In this document: one piece after another, positions 12,441-23,664 of the stretch
Position numbering within the stretch: the first letter of the stretch is position 1
Layout of the letters: every line of letters begins with the position of its first letter
Source of the DNA: Paragonimus westermani
Taxonomy: Eukaryota > Platyhelminthes > Trematoda > Plagiorchiida > Troglotrematidae
Direction of reading: 5' to 3'
Length of the DNA stretch: 64,000 nucleotides
NCBI GenBank assembly: GCA_008508345.1
Contig: QNGE01000280.1
Location: 188,662-252,661 of the forward strand
Made by a program: the position numbers and the translations under genes
Notes under the pieces: model-generated
What the model was told of the DNA's origin: nothing
The model's input: only the letters and a program-made list of their open reading frames with translations
Database searches by the model: none

Positions 12441-13960
12441 CGCAAGAGTCAGTCCTAATTAGTACGACAACTCTCAGGTTCTCCAACTCAAGACTGTGAC
12501 GTCGAACATACGGATTTGTATGTAAGTTGAACAGAGACTCCGCTTCAATTCCGACTGGTACGTTGAAAATATCAAAGGTTTCGTTGAGTTCTGTCCCAAA
12601 TCTCTTTTATTAATCTGTCTTTATACCAGTTACCCCACCCTCCCTCCTTGTCGTCACCTCTGAACTTTCCAGAATACCATTGTGTCTTTCCCTATATACG
12701 GGTTCCAGGCTTACAAATGGTAGTCCAGATGTGGCCCCGTATTTTCTACACAATGTGACAGCAGTACTTGCGCTCTCTCTGGCACGAACTTTCTTTCCGG
12801 TATATACTGCGCTCTGTTCCATTTCCGGGCTGCCTCTAAACTCCGCTAGGAAACTCTGAAGCTCCTCTCTACGGCACTCTCCAGTCCTCGGCTGCCTCCG
12901 CCTCCCAAACTTTCCCCCCACCCTCATTACCAAGAAAACCTGCTCGACCCTGACTGTTCCTCAGCAAGAAACTTATTAGACTACTCCACGTTTAAGGTTA
13001 GCTGCCGTTAACCTTATCAGCTCTAAACAGTATTCAGGCCCTCCTGAATGCGCGAGCTTTCAGGATTTTCCGCAGTCCTCAGACCATCAGCGAAGACTTA
13101 ACAGGGGCACTTCAGGATTTTAACGAGGTCACTGATGAACAAAAAACAATGTCAGCTCTAACGGTAGCCGCCGAGGTTCCAAACAAATCGCCTAACATTC
13201 TGTGGACGTTTCCCTCTCTATCTCTGCGTTGAATGTGCACTTCCTAAATCTGTCCGGTATCCATGTCAGCAGCCTTGATGGAAAGCCGTAGGTGGTCCGC
13301 TCAGCCAATCGCCTTCCTGAAGTCCAAGCAGATAACTTCATCTTTACTCCACATCCAACCTTTATACTGTCTCGTCCAGGAAACAAACCACACTGGTGAG
13401 ACAAGGTATAAGCCACACGAACCCATAATGGCCTACGAAAATAAGACCATTTTTAATAAGGTGCTCCACAATCCTTTCTCCGGAGATACTTTACACCAGT
13501 TTCGGGAAGACCGATGTGGGGTTTGTTGGTCGGTAGTTCCCGAACTCGTGTTACTTTTGTCCCTCATGTGTGGGTACAATATCTGTCTTCCTCCAGTGAT
13601 CTAAGATGATGGCTTTCTTTGGGGTGAGATTAAACAAATGACTGAGAGGCTCCCGCGGAACACCACTGAGAGGTCTTAATATCCTTGAATGGATACCGTC
13701 TAGCCCTATCACCTATCCACTCTAACACTTTTCTCCTCCCCTCCTATCTTAAATTCTTCTATCAAGGTTCCTCTTGCAGTCTTTGTGCCGAGCCCAGTTT
13801 CAGTAGTTCCGCAGGCTGGAACGTGTAACGCACCGAATAATCTTTAGAAAACCTGTGCTTTTAGCAATCATTCGGTGAAATTTCCCTCAGTGTCAGCAAT
13901 GCTGCTCAGTCATTTTTTAACGACCCCTCTGGCCTACACATGGTGTAATAGGGATTTGAG
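12440..13960 (-). pseudogene. CR1-type LINE reverse transcriptase remnant
   Basis: Read right to left in shifting frames, this carries the motif series of a CR1/Jockey-group reverse transcriptase. It starts with LDGIHSRILRPLSG near 13710 and FGNYRPTNPTSV near 13530. ERIVEHLIKNGLI follows near 13460, motif A ICLDFRKAI near 13325, and LFISDLVKIL..FADG near 13110-13040, where the family has FADD. The C-terminal region is still visible near 12740-12650 as GPHLDYHL.AWNPYIGKD and WKVQR. At least four frame changes and several stops make it inactive. Its endonuclease half probably lies at 15.7-16.6 kb on the same strand. The protein would copy the LINE RNA at a nicked chromosomal target. Confidence 0.72.
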
Positions 13961-14189
13961 GTTCTCAAGATGATAGTCTGCCAGATTCATTACAGACTCT
14001 GTCCACCACCCGTTCTGAAAAAAACGAGAAGACGCAAACCATGTGATGTTCACCGAAGCAACATATCCTACATTCTGATCACACACAGATACGTGACCAA
14101 GTTCAAGCGATTCAGGGGTCATGGCTTAAAGGTGTAACCAAACGAACACGAAAACTGGAAACAGAAAACTGTGGGAGGATTTCTCACAA

Positions 14190-14790
14190 TAAGGAAGTGC
14201 TGTTCAGTAATCAGTATCTAAACGCACTCATTGAGAACATGATTAGACACATATCAACTAAGGAGGAGGAGACCAAAGCAAACAAAACTACCAAGCCTAC
14301 TGTGCAAATGCCGTACGGTGGACAAACCTTTGAATAAGTTTCCTCTATTCATTCTGAGTATGCTAACCGGACTGTATTTCAGCGAGATAATACCTTAGAA
14401 CCAGTGGTGATGCCTTCTAAGAATGTACTGTTTAGGGGCGACCAGCAGGACTCTGCTCGCTAGATCAATTGCGCCGAATGCGGCTCACATGAGGGAGACA
14501 AACAGACAGTTGAAAACATGTTGCTGAGCATAGAGGGTACACACGGCTTTCTGCTAAAGAAACATACCACCTTCAAAACCTAGGGAGGGATTCGGTCATC
14601 GCACTAAATGCACTGTAGGAGAAACAGCGTATGTTTCGACCAAGCTCGAGTGATTTACAAGGGTCTGCCTTTCCGTGCTGAGCGATTCTGTGCTGAGGTT
14701 CTCATCAGTTACGCGCATCACGCTTGTATTAATCGAAGCAGTAGCAAACCCCTGTCTTCAGTGTGGCGTGAACGGATGAACAACACGGGA
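14190..14790 (+). pseudogene. Penelope-like element C-terminal fragment
   Basis: Plus-strand reading gives SNQYLNALIENMIRHI near 14205, a charged linker, KPTVQMPYGGQTFE near 14300 and, after stops, RGDQQDS...INCAECGS near 14440-14490. This is the order expected for the end of a Penelope-like RT and the start of its GIY-YIG endonuclease (linker, a P-Y-x-x-G block, then a basic block ending in a CxxC). A further block, VCFDQARVIYKG then CINRSSSKPLSSVW at 14626-14770, fits the endonuclease end. No RT palm motif is visible, so this is a 5'-truncated, decayed copy. It lies opposite to, and between, the two halves of a CR1-type LINE, so it may be an insertion in that LINE. The family call is moderate. 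Confidence 0.5.
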
Positions 14791-14799
14791 CACAGACGC

Positions 14800-15690
14800 A
14801 TCTTATCTACATGTTTCACGCCTACTCAGTAGACAAAGGATTCGACCAATCGGTTCGGATATGGTGCACACTGACCTAACCACGCCAACCTCCACGAGAT
14901 CTTTGTTCCTTTGTTAAAGTGATTTCGAATGCAACGTTGCTGAGGAAAGACGCTCGAGATGATTGAACCGTGAACTGCTGCAACTTGCTAGTAGCGTCGT
15001 GTCGTTCTCCATCGAGTTTTCAATAACACATTAAACATGACGCCAAAAATAGTCGACTTACTTTGGTGCAGACATCTTGAAAGAACTTGGTGAGCGTTTC
15101 CAGTTACCCAAAAAATAACCGAGAAAACTACAGGAACTGACTCCCTGTTCTGATTGGATTATGTGCCTTGCAATCAATGATGCTGGGTGCTCTCCGTCAG
15201 CATCTTTTCAGGCGCCCAGCTTTTCTAACTGAGATTCCCGCCGTTTAGACACATGCCGCTTGATATGAACAGCTATCTGCTGGTTATTCCTCCCGTACTT
15301 GGCTCATGTCGCAGCAGCACGAACATGTGTGTGAACCGTGGGATGCCACAGGTGTAGGCTGTTTGGTCGTAGCAGAGAAAACAGGTAGATTCTTGATTCA
15401 CTCTACAATGCGTAGCTTCGCAGTGTGACAGTTTCCAAATCCAGTGGCCGCTAGATGCCTCCTGATTATTGTCAACTGGCTGTCCCCAATAGAAGAAAGC
15501 TCTAATTACACTGTTCTCTTTGGTGCCGTCGTTACCTCTACTGTTGGAATGATAAGCCCCGCAGCCTGTTTATACACGGCTCAAGCTATCCTCCTGCAAC
15601 TCATGCGCCTTTTCCACTTTAACTCTCCACCAGAGGGTTTCCCCCTTGCGCCAGCTTCCTCCTAATGAGGCGTGCTTGTCAGTTAGTTGC
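14800..15690. other. unassigned, probably decayed LINE linker
   Basis: This lies between the CR1-type endonuclease and RT segments. Minus-strand reading shows scattered basic stretches but no motif I would rely on. The distance fits the region between endonuclease and RT in such LINEs once the Penelope-like piece is subtracted. Confidence 0.3.
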
Positions 15691-15699
15691 ATACAATTA

Positions 15700-16600
15700 T
15701 CTTCAGTTATGTTTCAGGCTACTTTGGCGTCAACATTGCCATGACAGTCTAATCAACTCAGCTACCTCGCGACCGACCTCAGTCGCTGGACCTGCATGCC
15801 CCTGAAGGATTTGCGACGACTAACAGGGGATTTGGCGTTCACACAAGTGAACTGCAGACGTATGAAGCCATGATCACTCTTGTTCAAGGGTGTTTCCACC
15901 CTCAGTTCGAAAATGCTACTGGGGTTTCTTGTTATAACTCAGTGGTGCACTGTAGCACACCGACAGTACTTTCAGCTAGTGACCTCACTGGAAAGCTGAA
16001 GTAGGGCCTTCCTATATAGGACTGCTAACAATGATTTATCAAACGTACCATTGACAGCATGCATCAATCTCCAGTCCAAATCAGAAGCACTGAAATCTGC
16101 TACAGCAGGGAGTCGTCGTGAAATGTATCCTTTCAATCTACTAGGACTGAGGGGTTGCTGTTCATCTTGGTGGATAGAGAAGAGGCTTCTGCAAACGCAT
16201 AAGAGAGTCGGACTTGTTTATCCAACTGCTATGGAAGAGTGGTTGGTTACCTTCCACATTCAACTCTGCTTATTGGAACTGGCGACAATGCTGCGCTGTT
16301 AAAAACAAAACACGTCCATCCATTCTACTCTCTTGTCTGTTCTCCATGTGGGTCGAATATCCCGATAGGGGATTTTTTCACGAAGACGTTTCTCCGTAGC
16401 CAGGTCTCAGTAACCCAAACGACGTTCTCCCTTACCAGCTCCTCAAGCCAACAGAATTGGCATACAAGGTCCTCGGAAACTTTTCACGACCACCGGTTCA
16501 TTCACTATCCTTGAATCGCTGAGCAGTCCCCGGCTCAGACATTAGGCTTGAGCACTGCTGTTTCTTGCGGGAGATCCATCACCTCAACCTAGTTTTACAG
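15700..16600 (-). pseudogene. CR1-type LINE endonuclease remnant
   Basis: On the minus strand the frame near 16480-16390 reads CQFCWLEELVRENVVWVTETWL, close to the conserved start of the APE-type endonuclease in CR1/Jockey LINEs, where xLTETWL is diagnostic. The following residues (RRNVFVKKSPIGIFDPHG) fit the same domain. Downstream to about 15700 only scattered similarity is left, and I do not see an intact catalytic SDH box. Same strand and order as the RT segment at 12.4-13.96 kb, so both are probably one LINE copy. Decayed by stops. Confidence 0.45.
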
Positions 16601-16832
16601 TGAACGGCACGCACTTTCTCCTTAGGAAGAATTTGCAACGGAGGTGAATCTATCCGCGGACCGCATTCTGTTGATCCACTAGTAATTATGTTAACTGTAT
16701 CCGTGGTCATGAATATTCAGTGCACTTCTGCGCTGCAGTCCATAATTCACCACAATTATGACGGCTGGTATGCTCATATTCTGCGGAGTCAATCGACATC
16801 ACTGTAACCCGACTTTGCTTGATCGTGGCAAT

Positions 16833-17235
16833 TGCTACATCCAGAAAAGACCGAGCGAATACGATTGAGATGTAACGATCCCTACGACGCGATAACATTG
16901 TACGCGCTGCAGTAAGGCCGAAGAGCTAAATCCTAATCCGACTAAAAAAGAAAAACACTGGTCTCCAGAAAGAGAGCTTTTACCAACTCAGTCGGAAGAA
17001 AATCTACAGGCGGCAATCTTGCGCATTTATGGCTCACCAAGCGGCTTTGTGGATAATGTTCAATGGAGCAAATGAAAAGCGTCTTAGGTCATAAACCAGT
17101 GACTTAGCGTCCAGCCTGTTAATCAGCGCGATCAAAAAGTATGTTGTAATAATGACGCGAGAAAGAGAAATTCGAATTTGCAAAAGTAATATGTTCATTA
17201 TCGGTTAGCTGGACAGATTTTGGGGGCATTTCACA
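16833..17235 (-). repeat. 3' LTR of the Mag-type element
   Basis: This repeats, with scattered substitutions, the sequence at 21283-21895. In element orientation it begins TGTGAAATGCCCCC at 17235. Strong similarity to the other copy runs to about 16846, and the far end at 16833 is approximate. It lacks an internal stretch of about 190 bases that the 5' LTR has between the blocks ending GTGGATAA and starting GAAAAGCG. A purine-rich tract (revcomp of 17236-17252) lies just inside, as expected for the polypurine tract. Confidence 0.8.
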
Positions 17236-17268
17236 CCCCCGGCAGCTCTCTTATTCATAGTACTAGTA

Positions 17269-18606
17269 TTAGTGGTTCCTGCGATTCAACTGAAAACGCA
17301 CAGTAGATTTTCTCTTGCAGTCTGACCGTCGTCGGGGTGTGAGGAATCTATCGACAATGTTCTGCTGTTGAGTCGCTGCATGTGCTGTGCTCTCCGAAAT
17401 CGGTGTTCCAACTGGAACGTTCAGCGTATCCAAAAGTATGTTGACCGAGATCTCTTTCATTGCTGCATTCTTCGAAGGTACTCCTCAATTGTAATTGGTT
17501 TTTGTGTCGCTATCAAGTCTCAATTCCAACAGCAGCATCAAACATAACGCTTCTCCTTTTATTCATGATGCGGCCAGGTTTCCATGTTTCACCATTCGAT
17601 CGGTAATCCCTGATGTACACGGTTGGCCCCACCTCAAATAAAGGCCCACGCCTTACTGGTGGCGTTTCTTGATAAGCCGTGGTTCTCGGCAGCATGGCGT
17701 GGTTACTGTCGGAAGCTTTCGGCCGATGAGTGCTTTTGCGGAAGGCAGCTGATTTGGTGTGGCACAGTTGAGTGTGGTTCTGTAGGCAACCAAGAACTTT
17801 TGGAGGATATCTTCTGACATTCCCTCTACCTGTGATTTGAGAAGAGCTCGCTTGAAAGTATCTACGAATCGTTCAACCTGACCGTTGGACTGGGGATAAT
17901 GGGCGGAGAACGTATGTAACAACTGGCTTTGAGCGTGCAAAAATTCCGGAACTCACATGACGTAAACTGTGTGCCGTTGTCCGATACGATGGTCTCCAAA
18001 GGCCCATGTTGGCAAAATACTTTCCCCAACACATGCATGGTCTTCGATATGGTCGGGGGTAATGCGGTGGCAATCTCCGGCCATTTAGATTAGGCATCCA
18101 CGAGCATCAGATAATGTACTCCGTTGGTGGGACCAGCGTAATCGATATGTAGCCGAGACCAGGGTTTGTCGAGTTGCGGCCAGGGTTCCGCTGGCAAACG
18201 AAGGGACTTTCAGCTGCTTATTAGCAGTGCGTGCAGTCTTTGACGAACCTACTGATGTCCTCATCTGTACGGGGCAAATAAGCGTAGCTTCGTGCGATGG
18301 ACTTCACTCGACTCATTCCCGGATGTGCGGAGTGGAACTGGCGGAACATATCAAAACGCATGTCATATGGAACAACGACACGCCCACCAAACGTCAAGCA
18401 ATTATTCACCACACAGCAAGCTTCCTCTGCCGTGAACTTGTTTCGATTCTTTTTCGAACTTTTCGGTTGGCCAACCCACTGTGGTGTATCATGTGGCCTG
18501 TTGAGGAATAAAGTCTCCATTCGTCCCATTCTCCATTCATCGCCTGTTGGGCTTCAAGAGCTGTAACTGGCAAAGCTGTGACGGCACTCATAAAATAATC
18601 AATCAT
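17269..18606 (-). pseudogene. integrase region of the Mag-type element
   Basis: Read right to left. A zinc-binding region shows FRQFHSAHPGMSRVKSIARS and DISRFVKDCTHC (18529-18221). Next come HIDYAGP and YLMLVDA with the first catalytic Asp (near 18150-18100), and SDNGTQFTS with the second Asp near 17990. HYPQSNGQVERFVDTF has the catalytic Glu near 17870. A C-terminal strand-rich part (VGPTVYIRDYR near 17610) follows, and a basic tail ends RFQLNRRNH at 17269. It would insert the element cDNA into chromosomes. The catalytic triad appears intact, but at least three frame changes or stops break the protein. Length and order are normal for Ty3/gypsy. Confidence 0.85.
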
Positions 18607-18751
18607 AGTCTGTTACCGTTACTGCCTCAGTGACTGCTTCTTCGTCCGATATGTTGTGGTCGTTACCTAGTCGCGATAGGGCAACCGCCTGACAAAACTA
18701 GTCAGTTCGTCGGTACTGAATCTCGGAGTCGTAACCAGGGAGTATAGAGAC

Positions 18752-20086
18752 CTATCGTTGAAGCCTGTCGGCTGAGCATGCAGGGGTACATTTTTCGGAT
18801 CCAAAGATAGACAACAACGGCTCATGACCAGTTAACAGTAGGAACTCACGCCCGTAGATGATCTTGTGGACGCGCCGCACTGCAAACACGAAAGCCAAAG
18901 CTTCTTTCTCGATCTGGCAGTGCCTTTTCCCCGCTGGCGTAAGACTTCGTGATGCGTGCACGGCAGCCTTCTGGGCTCCGCCGGGAAGAGTGCGGGGTAT
19001 GACAACACCAACGCCAAATTCGGAAGCATCGGCAACCAAAACCATTTGGAGTTTGGGGTAGTATTGAGCCAAAGAAGGATCGGAGCTGAGCATTGAATTT
19101 AGTTGGGAAAGCGCGGATTCACAATCGCTGGACGAATTCCATAGTACGTCTGTACTGAGCGATTTGTTAATCGGTGGCCTGACATTATGAAATGATGGAA
19201 GAGCCGCCGAATAATAACTAAAAACCCCAAGAAATGAACAAGGGAAACTGACGTATGTAAGAGCCGACATTCTCTGGATATCTTGAATATTCTCCGAGTG
19301 TGGGTGTCGGCCATCAACCTCAAAGATAAATCCGAGGAACTTGACGGATTGCAAGAAGAATCTGCATTTCTCCGATCGAAGACGGCAATCAGTGTCCTGG
19401 ATACGTTACAGTAATTTTTCAGTTCGTTCGCTCATTTCCTCTGGAGTCACGCCGACAGTGAACACGTCGTTCAGATACACTGCCACACCTGGAATGCCAG
19501 CCAAAAGGGTGTCCATCAGCTGCTGGAATATTGCTGTAGCGGTCTTGATGCCAAAGGGAAGACGGTTATATTGGAACAAACTGCGGCGAGAATTAATGCT
19601 GAACAACTCACATGATTCCGGAGCAACTTCCACTCGGAGGTAGGCCTCTGCAAGGTCCAGTTTAAAAAAGCATCTTCCTCTAGTTAAGGATGCGAAAAAA
19701 TCACCTGACATCCGCAAAGGGTAGTGCTGTGTTTGGAGCGCAGTGTTTGGGCCAGTTGAGAAATCAGCACAGATCCGTAATTCTCCACTTGGCTTCTTGC
19801 TAACTACAATTGGGGGCCGCTTGTACAGAACGAAACACCGGTGTCAAGACACCTTCACTTACGAGTCGTTGTAATTTAGCATCAACCTCTGGCAGGGACG
19901 CGTAAGGAACGGTCGGTTCGGACCGAAAAATGGTGTGGAACTAGGATGCAGTTGCGAACTAGCTGGTGCTTCTGCGCAGTGACCGAGGCCGAGTTTAAAA
20001 AGCGGTTCGAATTGTTTTACAGTATCATGGGAATGCTGATCCGACAAAGCGGTAACTCGTGAGTAAAACGTGACCACCACATGCAT
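18752..20086 (-). pseudogene. reverse transcriptase and RNase H of the Mag-type element
   Basis: The RT starts near 20080 and runs through a 103-aa frame (19717-19406): FFKLDLAEAYLRVEV with the motif A Asp, then FQYNRLPFGIKTATAIFQQ, then GVAVYLNDVFTVG, where the usual YLDD has lost its first Asp. A 200-aa frame (19354-18752) carries the RT end (VKFLGFIF) and RNase H: VLVADASEFGVGVVI, EKEALAFVFAVRR, and LLTGHEPLL, where the family has LLTDHKPL. Frames change between 19859 and 19717 and between 19406 and 19354. Two catalytic losses plus the breaks make it inactive. Confidence 0.88.
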
Positions 20087-20264
20087 TGATGGCGATACGT
20101 TTAGCCTCTTCTACCGGAGGTTGCTCGAACTTGTGCCGGAGCTTCTCCCAAACGATGGTTATGTCGACAGCAGTGTCTAACTGTAACCGGGTTGACTGAC
20201 CATCAATATGAAGGGTTGTGAACTTACGTTGACTTGAGGCGTTGACTTGGAGGACTGTCACCAT
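20025..20264 (-). pseudogene. retroviral-type aspartic protease remnant
   Basis: A 79-aa minus frame with LHIDGQSTRLQLDTAVDITIV. This fits a retropepsin N-terminus, where the active site should read DTGAD; here the Gly is Ala. It lies directly ahead of the RT in the Mag-type element and would cleave the gag-pol polyprotein. Confidence 0.7.
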
Positions 20265-20690
20265 GCTCTTGTTGTTGACAACTACTGTGGATCGTGACTT
20301 GGATGGCGAATCTGATCAGAAACTTGAACCAACAGGCGTATTTTGCTTACTTGACTGACAATTTTATTCCGTGTGACCGACCGGATTGCATTGCCGACTT
20401 GTGTGTTGTTTGAATGGGTAAAACCGAACGAAGTACCAAGCAACACAATGCCAACATGCTACCGGAGGCTTCATCCTAGTTTTCGGGCTGTTCGGGCCAG
20501 ACCGTATGTCGTGTGACTGGCTGAGGTTGCGTCAACTGGAAGTTTCGTGATGCTGAACCACGTGGACTCCGGTACCGCCTTGGCCCTCAGACCGGACCAG
20601 AGTGGTGTCACGCTTCAAGTTTACCAGTCGTTGGTATTCCGCAGTCATGTCGTTAAAGGCGAGATTTGTTCACTGTTTCAAACGGTTCAG

Positions 20691-21299
20691 CTACCGAGCA
20701 CGTATGTCAGCCAACCTTGAAGAGTGGAGACTGCATATCAGCATCAGTGACTTGAACTGATCGTCCGTCAGGGACTTTAGCTTAAAGCGTTCACATTCAC
20801 GATTTGCCAGCCCAACATGCGTTAAGAGGTCGTCAGAATCGTTCAGTACCAGCTTGGGACATTTGCAACGAATATTGAACAAAGAAGATTGATCACCAAA
20901 GAGATGATTAAGCGACTTGATAGTATCCGTGAAATTACGGTCTCGTGGTTCATCAGGCAGAATATTGTTACGACACTTGTCTAATTCGGCCTTACCGGGA
21001 TTACGAAATACCTGTCTGAGTTTCCATTCATTGTTGTGGCGAGCGGAATCAACTGTGGATAAATCCTCATGACGCATGAACCGTGTCAAATGTAACATAT
21101 GAACCGGAGTCGTAATGGAACTCTGATATAATGTTGCACAGGACATCAAAAACTGGGCGTTCATAGCTGTAGGCTTTGCGGAGGTTTCCCCGGATTTCAC
21201 AAGTACCTTTATCAGCTTAAGCTGCTTCTCCAATGGCAATGCTAACTTGGATGGGCCCATAGTAAACCAACTCTCGTAGCCAAAAATGTTATATAACAT
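20691..21299 (-). pseudogene. gag (capsid) of the Mag-type element
   Basis: A 202-aa open frame starting just inside the 5' LTR. The stretch from NFTDTIKSLNHLFGDQSSLF through LLTHVGLANRECERFKLKSL to FKSLMLICSLHSSRLADIRAR matches the capsid part of Mag-type gag proteins. The middle has R..DLSTVDSARHNNEWKLRQV. The normal gag would continue into CCHC zinc knuckles between 20690 and 20270, where I cannot read them. The start is uncertain because the frame begins close to the presumed primer site. Confidence 0.75.
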
Positions 21300-21511
21300 G
21301 ACGGCCGAGCAAATACGTTCGAGCTGTGACGATCCCTACGACGCGATAATATTGTACGCGCTGCAGTAACGTCGAAGAGCTAATGCCTAATCCGACTATA
21401 AAAAAAACACTGGTCTCCAGAAAGAGAGCTTTTACCGACTCTATCGGAAGAAAAACTACAAGCGGCAATCTTGCGCATTTATGGCTCGTCAAGCGGCCTT
21501 GTGGATAAGGT

Positions 21512-21566
<55 letters not shown>

Positions 21567-21895
21567 GTATATTTCTCGATGCATTTGTGAGAAACACACT
21601 CAGGAGAGCGTGATCAACGCAGTGATTTTTATCATATACATAATTGAACACCAAATTTGATAGTTGTACAACGAGTCAGCTATTTGAGTAGAGCGACAAA
21701 ACAGACAAAACTAGACATTATATGAAGTACATGAAAAGCGTCCTAGGTCATGAACCAACGACTTAGCGTCCAGCATGTTAATCAGCGCGATCAAAAAGTA
21801 TGGTGTAATAATGACGCGAGAAAGAGAAATTCGAATTTGCAAAAGTAATATGTTCATTATCGGTTAACTGGACAAATCTTTGGGGGCATTCCACG
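21283..21895 (-). repeat. 5' LTR of the Mag-type element
   Basis: Matches 16833-17235 block by block, including the 40-base block around GACGCGAGAAAGAGAAATTC. In element orientation the LTR starts at about 21895 and ends near 21283. A possible primer site starting TGGCTACGAGAG lies a few bases further in (21275-21264), with tRNA identity unknown. It is longer than the 3' LTR because it holds a (TAA)n run and about 140 more bases that the 3' copy lacks. Confidence 0.78.
21513..21565 (+). repeat. (TAA)n microsatellite inside the LTR
   Basis: An uninterrupted run of about 17 TAA units inside the longer LTR of the Mag-type element. The other LTR has no such run. Confidence 0.97.
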
Positions 21896-21899
21896 ACCT

Positions 21900-22990
21900 C
21901 AACGATGATCTGCATTGTTGCGGCTACTAGGCTTTCTCGTTGACTTCGGTTAGCGAACTCAGGGAACAACGGACCAGCACTTGTGTGTTCGGCTGTTACA
22001 TGCAAAACATTATCAATGGCTTAGTCGCCATATGCTTTGGAATGCCTACTCGGCTTCATCCTTGGGTTACCCCCTTTCATAGTAGGCTCAGATAAACCCC
22101 TGATAACCACATACCTGTTTCCATCAGGAGCTAAGCTTCTTGGCTAAACCTTGTTTCTGGACTTCCACTCTCAAAACATCCTTAACTAGCCTGTACATTG
22201 CCCAGGCTTTCTTCCTTCTCTCTCTATCTTCCCCTTGGCCGGTTACCCATTAATTTTATTCTACTTGTCACCTTCTTTTATGGACCTTGTCCTCTTCTAA
22301 AACTGTTATGTTTATATGGCTTATTTTGATGATAGCAGGGATAGCTAGTGCAGATTGAACTTCAAGAGCCATTTTGTCCTCCAACACCGTGATCGAAACT
22401 GGCGAGTGACTACACTTTGTTGCCGCCTGCTATTTTTTAACCTTGTCTCTGTCTAAGTTTCTCACGTTGGTGAAACGTTCCCTATTGGTATCGAACCAAT
22501 TTGGTTTATCATCCCTCACCCTTTGTTCTGCCTTCCATCTCGCTAAGCACTACCTGTGACGAGCTACTTTCAGAGGCCTCATCCTAGCTCATTCCAACGC
22601 GCGCAAATGTAGTACAATTATAGAGTTTGCTTATACATGACCCACAAACCCCTAGTAGTTCCTCGTGAACCGCGTGCACTTCATGATTCCATGTTGACTT
22701 CTTTTACCAGCGGTAGTAACACTTTGCACACTCACCATGCTGATTGCTTTCGGCACCCACATCCAAGTGACACTTGTTGCCACAACAAGGCTTTATTCAC
22801 TGAATTATTATGCAGCAGGAAACTTACATTTTTGGTGTCAGTGAGGCCTTGCCAATCAAATGCCGAAGGTCATGTCGGTGCGCTGAACAATCTGATTTGG
22901 GCGGTATCCGTTGTTTCGTAATTAACTTATAACCCCCAAAAGTCCATCCGTCTAAAAGTACACTGTCGTGTAATGTTCTTACTATTTTAT
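21900..22990. other. unassigned stretch
   Basis: No readable domain. It lies upstream of, and on the same side as, the CR1-type fragment that follows, so it may be further decayed LINE sequence, but I could not align any RT motif here. Confidence 0.35.
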
Positions 22991-22994
22991 CCTA

Positions 22995-23660
22995 CGAACT
23001 GATGCTTAGAAGTGCAGATCGCAATAGACCAGACACGTTCGATCTAAAAACGACGTACGTCAGAAATGTTTCTAGGACGTAAAATTTTGACGACGGTGGG
23101 AGGATTAAATTTCTGACTTGGGAGGAAGATATTTGTACCAGAGTTGCATAGCCGAAAAGAGCCCAAGCTTCTTCCAAAAGCCGTTCATTTATTTCTGCCA
23201 TACGAAGTATATCGGACCTAGGCCACATCCAGATTATTTTTTGAAGGTCTGATAGTTTTATTTTGTCAAGTAAGCTAGAATCCTGGAAAAGGTGCAAAGT
23301 AAGTTTGTGAAGTACCCCGTAGGAATTTGGAGAATGTACTACTTCACCAGACTTGAGTACCCTAATCTTTTCTACTGTGAAAGAGAACTCGAAGGAGTAT
23401 ATTGCATGGAAGTTCTTGGGATCCTGAGTAAACTGCCCCAGGCAAGAAAGTGTCTGTTCACCCACAGCGAAAATTCATGGCTTATAAGACACGAATTGAC
23501 GACTGTAAAGGGAAGATCCAGGACTCAAACCCGGGCCAATTTTCTTGCATATAGGGTTGTGAAGAGTTGTGTCAATCTACCTTTCAATGTGGTGTTGGTC
23601 ATGACGGTCACTAACTTCAAGTGCATACTCGACACATGTTAGTTGGCATTGTATCGGAAC
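22995..23660 (+). pseudogene. CR1-type LINE C-terminal fragment
   Basis: The plus frame 23292-23642 (116 aa) ends in RSRTQTRANFLAYRVVKS then LPFNVVL...FKCILDTC, a good match to the last 60 residues of CR1-group LINE ORF2. That end normally reads R-x-N-F-x-x-Y-R-V-V-x-x-W-N-x-L-P. Upstream, with a frame change near 23280, LEKVQSKFVK and LENVLL-type blocks fit the LEKVQRRATK region. A longer 157-aa frame on the opposite strand (23465-22992) overlaps it and is best explained as antisense shadow. Only the 3' end of the LINE is present. Confidence 0.6.
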
Positions 23661-23664
23661 ATGG

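Larger units (their letters stand above)
16833..21895 (-). mobile_element. Mag-type Ty3/gypsy retrotransposon, complete outline but dead
   Basis: A 5.06-kb minus-strand element bounded by direct repeats (16833-17235 and 21283-21895). Internal order read right to left is gag (21299-20691), protease (20264-20025), reverse transcriptase with RNase H (20086-18752), H2C2 zinc region and integrase (18606-17269). This is the standard Ty3/gypsy order. The RT and integrase blocks match the Mag-type lineage, the source of many K02A2.6-like database proteins. Catalytic changes: protease DTG is DTA, RT YLDD is YLND, and the RNase H DHKPL box is GHEPL, while the integrase D-D-E residues look intact. I found no target-site duplication, so the copy is old or the ends are slightly misplaced. 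Confidence 0.85.

Noticed and set aside
22992..23465. A 157-aa open frame on the minus strand
   Set aside because: It overlaps a plus-strand CR1-type LINE C-terminus with recognisable motifs and has none of its own, so it is best read as antisense shadow.
23490..23570. A B-box-like stretch (GGTTTGAGTCC on the minus strand)
   Set aside because: There is no A box at tRNA spacing, and the bases lie inside the LINE C-terminal coding remnant.
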